Under the pieces are notes generated by a model, which ran no database searches, had not been told where the DNA came from, and saw nothing but the letters and a program-made list of their open reading frames with translations. A stretch of DNA of 64,000 nt from Bradyrhizobium sp. Rc3b. GTDB lineage: Bacteria; Pseudomonadota; Alphaproteobacteria; Rhizobiales; Xanthobacteraceae. Where the stretch lies: NCBI RefSeq assembly GCF_900114915.1, contig NZ_FOUS01000015.1, positions 1 through 64,000 on the forward strand, given 5' to 3'. Each line of letters starts with the position of its first letter. Position 1 is the first letter of the stretch. Below are positions 1 through 8,872 of the stretch, piece after piece. The translations under genes were made by a program, and so were the position numbers.

Positions 1-873
1 GTCCTCGTTGCGGCGGGAGATCTCCAGCAGCTGGTTGCGGGTCAGCACCAGCTCGGAGACCATGGTCATCAGATGCTCCAGCGTATCCACGTTGACGCGG
101 ATCGACTGGTTGGCGATGCGGTCGCCTTCGCAGGCGCCCTCGTCGGCCATCGACTTCTTCGGCGCGGCCTTCTCCTTGGCGGGCTTTGCTTCCTTGGCGG
201 CGGGCGCGGGCGCTTCAACGGCCGGCACGGGCTCGGCCTTGGCTTCAGCCTTGGCAACGGGCGCGGACGTCGGCGCTTCGATCGCGGTCTCGCGGAAGGC
301 GCGCTCGAGCTCGTCGAGCGAGACCTCGCCCGGACGCAGCGGGCGCTCCAGGGTCTGGTCGATCAGCGAACCCGTGGTCATGTTTGCCGGCGCAGCAGCG
401 GCAACCGGGGCTTCCGGCACCAGCGGCGGCGCCTCAGTGACGGGAGCAGCGGTACCTGCAGCCGGCATCGGCTGCGCCGAGCCCGACATTGCCGCCATGC
501 CCTGCTCGACCATCGCTTCCAGCTTGTCGATGAGATCGCGGTCGTTCCCCTCGGGCTCGGCTTCGGTGGCTTCCAGGCCGGCCAAAATTTCCTTGATGCG
601 GTCGATCGAGGACAGGATCACCGTCACCGCCTGCCCGGTCACCGGCATGCCGTCACGGAATTTGCCCATCAACGTCTCGCCGGCATGCGCCAGCGCTTCC
701 AGCCGCGGCAATCCGAGGAAGCCGCAGGTGCCCTTGATGGTGTGGACCAGGCGGAAGATGTTATCCAGGATCTTGGCGTTGTTCGGCTCCTGCTCGAACT
801 TCACCAACTGGTTGTCGACGGTGTCCAGGCTCTCGCTGGTCTCCGTCAAAAACTCCCGCAACAGATCATCCAT
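1..873 (-). CDS. cheA: Chemotaxis histidine kinase CheA (N-terminal part, cut by window start)
   Basis: CheA phosphorylates CheY/CheB in response to chemoreceptor state, at the inner face of the membrane. The first 290 residues are visible. Residues 1-105 form the P1 (HPt) domain, with the phosphorylated histidine at about H44 in LVHTIKGTCGFLGLP. An Ala/Pro-rich linker follows (about 130-255). The window ends just inside the P3 dimerisation helix (motif LVLTRNQLLEISRRNED). The start ATG (complement of 871-873) begins MDDLLREFLTET, the usual CheA beginning. The kinase core (P4) and CheW-like P5 lie outside the window. A long frame on the opposite strand is only a shadow of its high GC third positions. 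Family assignment is secure; which chemotaxis operon it belongs to cannot be seen. Confidence 0.93.
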   Translation of the reverse strand, partial: MDDLLREFLTETSESLDTVDNQLVKFEQEPNNAKILDNIFRLVHTIKGTCGFLGLPRLEALAHAGETLMGKFRDGMPVTGQAVTVILSSIDRIKEILAGLEATEAEPEGNDRDLIDKLEAMVEQGMAAMSGSAQPMPAAGTAAPVTEAPPLVPEAPVAAAAPANMTTGSLIDQTLERPLRPGEVSLDELERAFRETAIEAPTSAPVAKAEAKAEPVPAVEAPAPAAKEAKPAKEKAAPKKSMADEGACEGDRIANQSIRVNVDTLEHLMTMVSELVLTRNQLLEISRRNED

Positions 874-1300
874 GAGCTACGCCTTACTGACCTGACCCTG
901 GACTTCGGCGCCTGCGCCGCTTTTTGGCATGGACGGAAGTCTCTATTCTGGATCGTTAGACATCCCTTTTCACAGTCCCGTTAATTTCATCCTCCGTCCT
1001 AATACGGATATTGAAGAGAAGTTTGCGGTTCGCCCGCATGCGGCTGCGCTATTCGGCAAAAACGACTCCGCGCCGCAACGGCGGGGATGCGTGAGGTAAA
1101 CGGGCCGATAACAGCGGGCGAGGCGCGCCGGAAAATCCCGCTCTTGAAGGACGATAGGGGCCGCCTGCGGGGCATCGAACAGCGCCGCCGGCAACCGGAG
1201 GCGCAGTTGCGCCCCCCGGTTCGCGTCGGCGGCGCGATCTGCGTAGTCCGCAGACGCGGTAAACGAACGGTTACCTGTGGCCACAGCGGCCCGCGCCGCG
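874..1300. other. Non-coding gap upstream of cheA
   Basis: This gap of about 430 bp lies between the end of the response regulator and the start of cheA, both on the minus strand. It should hold the cheA promoter. Open frames here have no recognisable product and no convincing ribosome binding site. I see no repeat or tRNA. Confidence 0.5.
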
Positions 1301-1738
1301 CTAACCCAATCGCGCGGCCGAGGCGATGTCGCCGTCGGGACGATGCTCCGCCAGACAATCGTTGATGGCAGCGAGCAGCGCGTGCGGAGTGAACGGCTTG
1401 CGCAGACAGCGTGAGGCGCCGAGCTCGAGTGCCATCCGGAGGAAATCGGGTGCAGGCGAATTCAGATTTGCAAAGGCGTAGCCGGACATCGCGATCAGCG
1501 GAATGACCGGCGCCCGCTCGTGGAAGATCCGGATCGATTCGAACCCGCGCATGTGCGGCATGAAGATATCGATGATCATCAGATCGAATTGCTGGTGTTC
1601 GAGCGCGCGCAGTCCGGCTTCACCTCCTTCGGCAATCGTGACTCGAAAATTGTTACGCTGGAGATAGACCTCGATGGCCATGCAGACCATCGGGTCGTCG
1701 TCGACAACGAGAATATGGCGCAGACCTTCTGTCCCCAT
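1301..1738 (-). CDS. Single-domain response regulator (CheY-like)
   Basis: A 145-residue stand-alone receiver domain. The acidic pocket is at D13-D15 (VVDDDP), the phosphoacceptor is D57 in MIIDIFMP, the conserved Ser is in AMSGY, and the Lys is in CLRKPF. No output domain follows, so it probably acts by protein contact, as CheY or Spo0F does. I chose the start giving MGTEGLRHILVVDDD: a longer frame upstream is low-complexity and unrelated to receivers, and a weak GGGAAA stands before this ATG. It lies on the same strand as cheA, 430 bp upstream. A link to chemotaxis is possible but not shown; a stress or two-component phosphorelay role is equally open. Confidence 0.85.
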   Translation of the reverse strand: MGTEGLRHILVVDDDPMVCMAIEVYLQRNNFRVTIAEGGEAGLRALEHQQFDLMIIDIFMPHMRGFESIRIFHERAPVIPLIAMSGYAFANLNSPAPDFLRMALELGASRCLRKPFTPHALLAAINDCLAEHRPDGDIASAARLG

Positions 1739-2217
1739 TTGAGTTTCCCGTTTTGGCGATTCAATAATTGAACCGTGGGGCACGCCGTTCTCCTTTGCTT
1801 TCAGTCGAAAAATGGATGGTCGCGAATGCCGTTGGCGGCACGGGGAAGATGGACGCGAAATCTGCGGCCACGCGACACCAGGCTTCATGGCAATAGTGGA
1901 TGGCTGTAAATGCTGGTCCAACGGACGACACTGCGCGGGTCGACCGACGTCTGATCGCAGCGCGGATGCAATGCTTCCGGCTCATGACAGCCCCCTTGCA
2001 GCTTTTTCCTGCGCAACCCCTGCAGGACCCGGCGCACCGGCTCGAGAGCGAATCAGCGCGCCATTCTTATTTCCGCCGCAAATGCCGCAGCCTGTCTGCC
2101 CTCTAACGGGTATATGGACAGCGCCACAACCTTTACAATATGTTTTTGTCACCGCGCAACTGGATGACGAGCGGGCTTTACACCGATCGTACATCGAACA
2201 CGCCGGATTGACCTTCG
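1739..2217. other. Divergent intergenic region between response regulator and first Crp/Fnr gene
   Basis: About 480 bp without a supportable gene. It must contain the promoters of two divergent genes. A perfect 13-bp odd palindrome, TTCAATAATTGAA (1760-1772), sits about 20 bp upstream of the response-regulator start and could be an operator. Confidence 0.45.
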
Positions 2218-2928
2218 ATGATTGCGAGCGGCCGCCCGTCCAACCAATTGCTGCAAATGCTCGACGCGGCAGATCTCGATCTGCTGCGCCCGCATCTCGC
2301 GACAGTCGAACTGGTCAGGAAATCTGTCTTGTGCGAGGCGGGTGCTGCGCTGAGATATGTCTACTTCCCGCATGGCGGATCCGTTTCGATCACGGTGGGC
2401 CTGTCCGAGGGACAGATGATCGAGGTGGCGATGCTGGGCCGCGACAGTGTCGTCGGTGGCGGCGCTGCGCTTGCCGGCGGCATCGCGGCGACGGACGCGG
2501 TCGTCTTGTTCCCAGGGACTGCTTCCGTGCTTGAAATCGCAGCTTTCCGTACGGTCGCTGCCGCAAGCGCGCCGTTTCGCCAGTTGATGGTCCGCCATGA
2601 GCAGGCCTTGCTAGCGCATGCGCAGCAGTCGCTGCTCTGCAATACGCTGCACCCGGTCGAGGCGCGGCTCGCGCGCTGGCTGCTGCGCGCCCGCGATCTC
2701 TCGGACAGTGAAATCCTGCCGCTGACCCAGGAGGCGCTGGCGCAGATGTTGGGCGTACGGCGCAATGCCGTCTCGCTGGTCGCGCATGCGCTGCAGCGGG
2801 CCGGCATCATCCACTACAGCCGTGGCCAGATCGAAATCCTCGATCTACGGGCACTGGAGAAGACGTGCTGCGACTGCTATTCGGCAGTGAAAGCCCACCA
2901 CCTCCGCCTGGTGGGAACCGTGCCGTGA
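2218..2928 (+). CDS. Crp/Fnr family transcriptional regulator (copy 1)
   Basis: A 236-residue regulator with an N-terminal cyclic-nucleotide-binding-like beta barrel (about 20-130; YVYFPHGGSVSI and VAMLGRDSVVG) and a C-terminal winged helix-turn-helix (about 165-225; LTQEALAQMLGVRRNAVSLV as recognition region). The N-terminal FNR-type iron-sulfur cysteines are absent, so it is not a classical oxygen sensor. Cysteines near the end (TCCDCYSAVK) are shared with the next gene. It is followed in the same direction by a paralogue of nearly equal length, about 180 bp downstream. The ligand is unknown. An internal ATG at 2254 is a less likely start because it trims the first helix. Confidence 0.85.
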   Translation: MIASGRPSNQLLQMLDAADLDLLRPHLATVELVRKSVLCEAGAALRYVYFPHGGSVSITVGLSEGQMIEVAMLGRDSVVGGGAALAGGIAATDAVVLFPGTASVLEIAAFRTVAAASAPFRQLMVRHEQALLAHAQQSLLCNTLHPVEARLARWLLRARDLSDSEILPLTQEALAQMLGVRRNAVSLVAHALQRAGIIHYSRGQIEILDLRALEKTCCDCYSAVKAHHLRLVGTVP

Positions 2929-3108
2929 CGACAGCTCGGCGCAATCAACTGTATGCCGGCGTGCACGCAGCGTGGCAGGACCGCTGCCATGGTCGGGACA
3001 ACTTGTCCCAATTGCCAATATATCCCGACGTGAACATGATGGAACTTACGCGCGCTGGGCGTGATTTCGTCCATCGCGATTCGATGGCGCGGGAACGGGA
3101 GGCAGCTT

Positions 3109-3816
3109 TTGGAAACGATGGTGCGTTCAGCCAACGGTTTCCTGTCTGCACTGTCGGCAGACGACTATGAATCGATCCGCCCGCACCTGCGAACAGTCGA
3201 TCTGCCCCATGACGCGGTGCTGGTCGAGACCGGCGAGGCGCTGAAGCGTGCGTATTTTCCCCACCGCGGCGTCATCTCGCTGGTGGTGAAGCTCGCCAAG
3301 GGCGAGCATGTGCAAGTCGCCATGATCGGGCGCGACAGCCTGCTCGGGACGCTCTCGACCATGGGCGATGCATGCGCGCTGAACACTGCCATCGTGCTGG
3401 TTCCGGGCGTCGCGTCGGTGATGGATCTCGACCGGCTGCGGATCGCCGCCGACCAGAGCAGCACCCTGCGCACGTTGCTGACGCGCCACGGGCTGGCGGT
3501 CTACGCCCAGGTCCAGCAGACGGCAGGCTGTAATGCCGCCCATCCCGTGGAGTCGCGGCTGTCGCGCTGCCTGTTGCACACGCATGACCTCTCGGGCGAC
3601 TACCGGCTGCTGCTGACCCAGGAGGCCATGGCGCAGATGATCGGGGCGCGGCGCAACAGCGTGTCGCTGGTCGCCAACACCCTGCAACAGGCCAATTTCA
3701 TCCATTACAGCCGCGGGCACATCCAGATCACCAACCTCGACGGCCTGCGCCAGACGGCGTGCGAATGCTACGCCACCGTGAAGGCCCAGTACGACAGGCT
3801 GCTCGGCGCGGGCTGA
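3109..3816 (+). CDS. Crp/Fnr family transcriptional regulator (copy 2)
   Basis: A paralogue of the preceding gene: same barrel motifs (RAYFPHRGVISLVVKL, VAMIGRDSLLG), same helix-turn-helix (LLTQEAMAQMIGARRNSVSL), and a similar tail (TACECYATVKAQYDRL). The start is chosen as TTG at 3109 because GGGAGG (3097-3102) lies 6 nt before it and the resulting 235 residues match the 236 of copy 1. The in-frame ATG at 3118 is the alternative. No FNR-type cysteine cluster is present at the N-terminus. The tandem arrangement points to a local duplication; the divergence between copies suggests different ligands or targets, which is inference. Confidence 0.85.
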   Translation: METMVRSANGFLSALSADDYESIRPHLRTVDLPHDAVLVETGEALKRAYFPHRGVISLVVKLAKGEHVQVAMIGRDSLLGTLSTMGDACALNTAIVLVPGVASVMDLDRLRIAADQSSTLRTLLTRHGLAVYAQVQQTAGCNAAHPVESRLSRCLLHTHDLSGDYRLLLTQEAMAQMIGARRNSVSLVANTLQQANFIHYSRGHIQITNLDGLRQTACECYATVKAQYDRLLGAG

Positions 3817-3945
3817 GGGCCGCACCCGCATGGTAAACTGCCGGCTAATGCCGGCCTGCAAACACCTTGTGTCCTGCTACCGGAACTGAAATTCGAATGC
3901 CGTAGACATTGGGCAGCCCTCGCGCCCGGACGTGCCGCGCGACAA

Positions 3946-4350
3946 ATGACCCCTTATCAAGGCAGCAGGCCCATGTTTGAAGTCACCGTCGCGCCCGCGC
4001 AGGAGGCGCTCGATGCCGAGCCTGCGCGCGAGCCGCACGCTTACGAAGCGCTGGTGCGAGAGATCGGCGAGGGCGGCGCCTGCGAAGTGCGCGATGTATT
4101 CTGGAGCGAGACCGGTGCGCGCCTGCAATTGTTTCGCACGCTCTCGCTGGCGCAGCACCACGCCAGGATCGCGCGCGAAGCGCATTCGCTGAAGAGCGCA
4201 GCCGGAACGTTCGGCTATGCCAGGCTCGCGGCGCTGGCGCTGCGACTGGAGAAGTCCGCGGAGAGGCTCGGCGATAGCGAATTCCGCGATCTCCTGGACC
4301 TGATGGACGCCGCCTATGCCGCCGCGCGCGCGCAGGAGCCGCAGGGCTAA
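3946..4350 (+). CDS. HPt-domain phosphotransfer protein
   Basis: A 134-residue helical protein with a histidine-containing phosphotransfer motif: H80 in REAHSLKSAAGTFG, followed by a Leu/Ala-rich helix and LEKSAERLG. HPt proteins shuttle phosphoryl groups between receiver domains in phosphorelays. There is no kinase or receiver domain attached, so it would need partners; a receiver (1301-1738) lies nearby but partnership is inference. The start could also be ATG 3973 (MFEVTVAPAQE), which has a weak AAGG upstream. The 3' end is followed by a 99-bp gap to the next small gene on the same strand. Confidence 0.75.
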   Translation: MTPYQGSRPMFEVTVAPAQEALDAEPAREPHAYEALVREIGEGGACEVRDVFWSETGARLQLFRTLSLAQHHARIAREAHSLKSAAGTFGYARLAALALRLEKSAERLGDSEFRDLLDLMDAAYAAARAQEPQG

Positions 4351-4449
4351 CCGCTCGCGTGTGCATTCCCGCCGTACTTCTACGGTTTGGGATTTTTAGA
4401 GATGGCTAATCATAGGTGGCGATAGTCGCCGGAAACCAGGAGGGTTTCC

Positions 4450-4698
4450 ATGTTCACCTACGAGACCGCGGACCAGAAAGAGGTTCGCCGCTTCCGTATC
4501 GCACAGTTCAACGGCCGCATGGCAACGGTGAAGGCTGGCGAGTCCACGGTGACCGGCTTCGTGCGTTCGGTGCTGGAGCATGAATCGAGCATGCCGCCCC
4601 GCTGGACCATCACGATCATCCCGAACGGGCCGAAGGAAGAGATCAAGCCGTTGCGTTCGATCTCGCGCGCGCGTCCCTTCGCCGAAGATTATTTCTGA
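4450..4698 (+). CDS. Small protein of unknown function (82 aa)
   Basis: I do not recognise a family. The 82 residues begin MFTYETADQKEVRRF and end RPFAEDYF, are basic, have no membrane segment, and contain a predicted beta-rich middle (GESTVTGFVRSVLEHE, WTITIIPNGPKEE). A strong ribosome binding site, AGGAGGG (4438-4444), stands 5 nt before the ATG, which is good evidence that it is translated. It lies between an HPt gene (same strand) and a DHp-LuxR gene converging from the other strand. Confidence 0.6.
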   Translation: MFTYETADQKEVRRFRIAQFNGRMATVKAGESTVTGFVRSVLEHESSMPPRWTITIIPNGPKEEIKPLRSISRARPFAEDYF

Positions 4699-4780
4699 GC
4701 GCGATCGGGTTTTTAAGACGTGCCGGGAAATCTCTCGGGGTCTTGTCCGCACCGCCTGCCGGCGATGCAACACACCAGCC

Positions 4781-5404
4781 TCAGTCGATCGAGTGCAGCA
4801 GCGCCGCGCGGACGAGATCCGCGGTGTTGCGCGCACCGAGCTTGCGCATCGCTTCGGCGCGATGGCTCTCGAACGTGCGCGGGCTGATCTGCATCCGAAG
4901 CGCGCCCTGCTTGTTCGAATAACCTTCGCTGATCAGGCTCAGCACCTCACGCTCGCGCTTGGTCAGCCGCTTCTGACCCGACAGGCTGAGGAGTTCGGCG
5001 CTCGGCACGCGCTGGGCCTGCTGGGCGCGGACGGCCTTCGATTCCGCGTCCTCGACGCTGGACGGGATCGACAAGCCACCCTTGTGAGGACCGGCAAGCT
5101 GCTTGACCACGCCGCAAACCCGCTCGGTTTGTGCCAGCGCGTTCTCGATCACCCGCTGCAAATAGGCGCGGTCGCCGGTCACGGGCGCGAGTTGATCGCT
5201 GTGATGCTTGATCTCGCCCATGTAGAGCAGCAGGGCAGTCAGGGGGCCGTTGAGCTCGCGGGCGATGGCAGCGGCCATTTCGTCTGCGGCTTTGGCCCGG
5301 GCGGCACTCAGGCGGACGAAATCGAGCTCTTCAGTTGGAGCAGCGCTGCTTTCGTACCATTCCGACGGCCGCGAATCGGTGGCCGTATCATTCTGTGACC
5401 CCAT
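4781..5404 (-). CDS. DHp-like / LuxR helix-turn-helix fusion regulator
   Basis: A 207-residue protein of two parts. Residues 28-105 resemble the dimerisation and phosphotransfer helices of histidine kinases (AAAIARELNGPLTALLLYMGE), but R49 stands where the phosphorylated histidine of the A-H-E-L-N motif should be. Residues 146-205 are a LuxR/FixJ-type helix-turn-helix (LTKREREVLSLISEGYSNK, then ISPRTFESHRAEAMRKLGA). There is no receiver and no ATPase domain. It probably binds DNA as a dimer through the helix pair rather than by phosphorylation; that is inference. A cluster of phosphorelay parts surrounds it. Annotation pipelines would probably call it simply a LuxR-family regulator. Confidence 0.75.
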   Translation of the reverse strand: MGSQNDTATDSRPSEWYESSAAPTEELDFVRLSAARAKAADEMAAAIARELNGPLTALLLYMGEIKHHSDQLAPVTGDRAYLQRVIENALAQTERVCGVVKQLAGPHKGGLSIPSSVEDAESKAVRAQQAQRVPSAELLSLSGQKRLTKREREVLSLISEGYSNKQGALRMQISPRTFESHRAEAMRKLGARNTADLVRAALLHSID

Positions 5405-5741
5405 GTCACTCGTTTAGCGGAACCGGGGGCGGTCTGTGGTTAACTTTTTACTCCGTAAGACTACGGTGATTTTGTCGGTTTTGCGTTAAAGTGGTGACGT
5501 CGGCACAATTTGTGCTTGCGTTTGGCGGCGCGCGCCCACGCTGGGGTTGAGTTTTTCGCCGGAAACTTGGGCAGACAGGCGAAACCGTCCTTAACCGCAG
5601 CCTTCGCCCCGACGCCTCCCCCCGGTTTTTACGGATTAATTAACGGCGACTTGCTTCTCTTAGGGGAAGTTGAGAGCGCGCAAATGCCTCCACGCATTGG
5701 GCCCGCACGCCCGCGGGAAACGCTGCGAAAGATTGCGTGCC
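5405..5741. other. Divergent promoter region
   Basis: About 340 bp between the DHp-LuxR gene (minus) and the next gene (plus). It is richer in AT than its surroundings, with GTTAAC, TTAATTAA and a short CCGTA/TACGG inverted repeat near 5450-5470. No gene is supported here. Confidence 0.4.
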
Positions 5742-6905
5742 ATGAACGAGATCGATCGGCTGTCGGAATTCCTGCAGAGGCTGACGCCGCTGTCGCGCAG
5801 CTGTCTGCTCAGCGAACTCGAACGGCTCGAGCTGTGCGGCATCGACATGCCCGGCTCGTCCGACATCCAGTCGCGCTTGCGCGCCGAATTTCGCAAGGAC
5901 GGATCGACCCAGGCGCGCGCCACTAGCCCGTCGCGCTATTTCTTCGCGCCGCTCGAACTGCTCCTGATCGATGGCGCGCCCGAGCACGCCAATATGGGGC
6001 GGATCTCGCGCAACACCCTCACCCCGATCTGGGAGTGGATCTGCCGCGACCTGCTGCCGACCATGGCACGCGACTACATCAAGGCGATCAACGACCAGGT
6101 CGCAGCCAACAACCCGAAGGAAGTCCTGAAGGTCGCCGCGACCTTCCAGACCAAGGTCGTCAAGGTGCTCGAGAGCACCTTCGCATCAGTGGAGAGCACC
6201 GAATCCGCGCGCGGCAAGCTCGCGCAATACACGGCCTCACGCACCGCCTTCGACGACGTCAGGAAGATGCAGCACGTGCTGCGCGCGGGCAATGCGCTGC
6301 CGAAATTCAACGAAAAGCTGCCTGAGAAGATCGCGAAATTCGACGACGGACGGGTTGCCCAGATCACCGCGCAGCTCGACGCCTTCAAGAAGGCTCATCC
6401 CGATGCGCTGCCCTTCGCGCTCGCGCTGGTGGCGAGGCGCCTGACGATGCCCTGGCAATTGGCGCGTCTCGCGACCAAGGCCGCTGCGAGCAAGAGCGTC
6501 ACCGATGTCGCCGCGACGCCCTATGCCTGCGTCATTCCCATGGTGCTCGACCGGCTCGACGACAAGCGCCTCGCACTTCGGATCGCGCTCCGGCACAACC
6601 GGGTGCTGGTCGCCCGCGACCTGCTCGCCGAGATCTACGACACCGAATATGCACTCAAGGTGCGCATCGACGGCATCGAAAATTGCGAATGGGGAATCCG
6701 GCTCCAGCAATTGATGGATGCGATCGCGGCGCTGGTGTCCGCCGAGGTGAGCCGCTTCCCGTCCAATGTCGGCCACATCCTCGGCTCGCGCCGGCTGCGC
6801 AGCCACGACACGCTCGGCGGCAAGCTGACCTATCTGGCCTGGAAGGGCCGCGACGTGGTGCAGGACGGCGCGGCGGCGTTTCGCAAATTGATCGGGCAGA
6901 CCTGA
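5742..6905 (+). CDS. Conserved-looking protein of unknown function (387 aa)
   Basis: I do not recognise a family. The protein is soluble, mostly helical by composition, and has no signal peptide or clear membrane segment. It starts MNEIDRLSEFLQRLTPLSRS at ATG 5742; the frame extends upstream but that part is Arg/Pro-rich and unlike the rest. The middle (about 120-200) is Lys/Ala-rich and may form a long helix or coiled coil. No nucleotide-binding, protease or DNA-binding motif is evident. Codon use matches neighbouring genes, so there is no sign of recent transfer. It stands alone between a divergent regulator and a 740-bp gap. Confidence 0.65.
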   Translation: MNEIDRLSEFLQRLTPLSRSCLLSELERLELCGIDMPGSSDIQSRLRAEFRKDGSTQARATSPSRYFFAPLELLLIDGAPEHANMGRISRNTLTPIWEWICRDLLPTMARDYIKAINDQVAANNPKEVLKVAATFQTKVVKVLESTFASVESTESARGKLAQYTASRTAFDDVRKMQHVLRAGNALPKFNEKLPEKIAKFDDGRVAQITAQLDAFKKAHPDALPFALALVARRLTMPWQLARLATKAAASKSVTDVAATPYACVIPMVLDRLDDKRLALRIALRHNRVLVARDLLAEIYDTEYALKVRIDGIENCEWGIRLQQLMDAIAALVSAEVSRFPSNVGHILGSRRLRSHDTLGGKLTYLAWKGRDVVQDGAAAFRKLIGQT

Positions 6906-7647
6906 TATCGCGCGAACCGCTGCACACTTTTCCGGTTCATGCTCATTGCGCGCGCGGCAGGCACAGGAAGCGATCGAGAAATCGCCCTGACATCACGACC
7001 CTGAACCACCAATACATCATTCGCCGCATCGTCATTGTCGTAATCCTCGACAGCCCACCACCGGCTGTGCCGAGCAATAGCGCAGGTGCAGCAATGCGCG
7101 TGTGATGCACTTCACATTTGCAGCCCTGGGCCCGGACGCGGTGTCGCAGAACCGTCACGAGCGAAAGCGATACTTGCGCGCATCGCGCGAAGGCGAATCC
7201 TGCGAACGTCGCCGTCGCTCGCTCCCGATGCACCGCAAAGCGATCGGGAGAGCAACCGCCGCAATGCGGGGCCGCCCACCGCCGACGACGCGCTCCTGTT
7301 CACCGTCTTCGTCGCGCACGAGCGGGCGCACACCCCGAAGAAACGCCGGAAATTAATCTGCGCTGGTCGCGTCGTTGCTTCGAAAGGGCACACATCTGCA
7401 TCGCTCATCTTCATCCACCGGCAAGCGGGGCGCAGCTTTCATCGCGCGAAAGACATTTCGCGTGCGCTGACAGTCGTTGTGCGCGTGGTGCTCGGGTATG
7501 CGAACTCTTTGCGAAGAGTCTGTCGACAAATTAGCTCGAATTGCAGGGTTTAACGTTACTCAAATAATTCAAGAACGATGTGAAGCTCTCCTTATTTGAA
7601 CCCACGCTCACCGTTTAAGAAACCGTCACGGAACGGGAGTGGTGTTG
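6906..7647. other. Long gap without a supportable gene
   Basis: About 740 bp. Several short frames exist on both strands, but none has a recognisable product together with a good ribosome binding site. The last 120 bp before the REC-EAL gene are AT-richer and presumably carry its promoter. I see no clear repeat or RNA gene. Confidence 0.4.
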
Positions 7648-8862
7648 ATGAACGATGGGATGGTTGAACTCGTCGGACGAAGGCCTGTGACCTTCGGACG
7701 ACGAAAGGTAACGCCGCGCGCCTGCGTGGCCGATAGCAAGCGGCATCTGCGCGCCTTCCTCAGCGAGGTGCTGGAGGATCTCGGCTTCGTCACCAGCGAA
7801 TGCGCCAGCTCGGACGAGCTGCAAACCGTGCTCGCCACCGAATTGCCGGACCTGATCCTGCTCGGCGTCGCCGCCGACGGCATCGAGCCGGGGAGATTCC
7901 TCGAAATATTGGTGCGCGAGGCATTTGCCGGCAAGGTTCTCGCCGTCGGCGCCCGCGAGTCGATCATCGTCAAGGCCGTGCGGCAGGTCGGTGAGGAATA
8001 TGGCCTTGCCATGCTGCCGCCGCTGACCACGCCCTTTGCGGCGGAAACGCTGCGCGAGCGCATCGCCATGCTGCTGCCGGAAGAGCCGGCGCCCAGTCCC
8101 GCCGTGCATGTCGGCGAGGCCCTGCATGCCGGCTGGCTCGAGCTCTGGTACCAGCCCAAGATCGACGCGCGCACGCTGATCCGCTGCGGTGCCGAGGCGC
8201 TGGTGCGGATGCGGCATCCGACCTGGGGCGTGGTGCCGCCGGCTTACTTCATTCCCGAGGAGCGCGATCCGCATCTGCGCGACCTCTCCGAATTCGTGAT
8301 CGAGCGCGCGATACGGGACTGGCACTATCTGCTGGAGCAGCAGACCCCGGTCGATCTCTCGATCAACCTGCCCGCGTCTTATCTGAAGGAGCCGCAGGCG
8401 GTGCGCGATCTCTGCCGTCGCGTGCCGACGCATCCGGCCTTCGGCGGGCTGACGGTCGAGATCGACAGCGAGGAGGCGATCCGCGATCTCGATCTCCTGA
8501 CCGAGGTCGCGCGCGAGGTCGGGCTGCACAATATCGGCCTGTCGATCGACAATCTCGGCGCCAACTGGCCGGCGCTGATGGAGCGGGACAAAGTTCCCTT
8601 CGTCAAGCTGAAGGCCGACCGGCAATTCGTCACCGGCAGCGGCAGTGACCGGTTGAAGCGCACGGTGTGCCGTCACATCGTCGAGCTCGCGCAGGGCTTT
8701 GGCGCGCGCAGCGTGGCCCAGGGGGTCGAAAGCCGCGCCGACCTCGTCGCCGCCAACGAGCTCGGCTTCGATCTCGTGCAGGGCTTCCTGTTCGGCAAGC
8801 CGATGCCGCTGAAGAAGTTTGCAAAGGGCGCGCTGACGAAGACGGTGATGGGGCAGGCGTGA
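7648..8862 (+). CDS. REC-EAL protein with changed key residues in both domains
   Basis: A 404-residue protein with a receiver-like N-terminus (about 24-142) and an EAL domain (about 155-390). EAL domains hydrolyse cyclic di-GMP. In the receiver the phosphoacceptor Asp is replaced by G73 (LILLGVA). In the EAL domain E183-A184-L185, N240, E271, D301, K320 and Q378 remain, but the second Asp of the DD pair is N302 (IDNLGAN) and the Glu of AEGVE is Q358 (AQGVES). From known EAL enzymes these changes should weaken or abolish hydrolysis, so the protein may be a c-di-GMP binder or adaptor (inference). Start ATG 7648 has GGGAG 8 nt upstream; GTG 7639 is in the same frame. Confidence 0.85.
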   Translation: MNDGMVELVGRRPVTFGRRKVTPRACVADSKRHLRAFLSEVLEDLGFVTSECASSDELQTVLATELPDLILLGVAADGIEPGRFLEILVREAFAGKVLAVGARESIIVKAVRQVGEEYGLAMLPPLTTPFAAETLRERIAMLLPEEPAPSPAVHVGEALHAGWLELWYQPKIDARTLIRCGAEALVRMRHPTWGVVPPAYFIPEERDPHLRDLSEFVIERAIRDWHYLLEQQTPVDLSINLPASYLKEPQAVRDLCRRVPTHPAFGGLTVEIDSEEAIRDLDLLTEVAREVGLHNIGLSIDNLGANWPALMERDKVPFVKLKADRQFVTGSGSDRLKRTVCRHIVELAQGFGARSVAQGVESRADLVAANELGFDLVQGFLFGKPMPLKKFAKGALTKTVMGQA

Positions 8863-8872
8863 GGCACAAGCC

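Noticed and set aside
7086..7553. Possible gene in the gap before the REC-EAL gene
   Set aside because: Arg/Ser-rich translation with no motif, no good ribosome binding site, and several competing frames on both strands.
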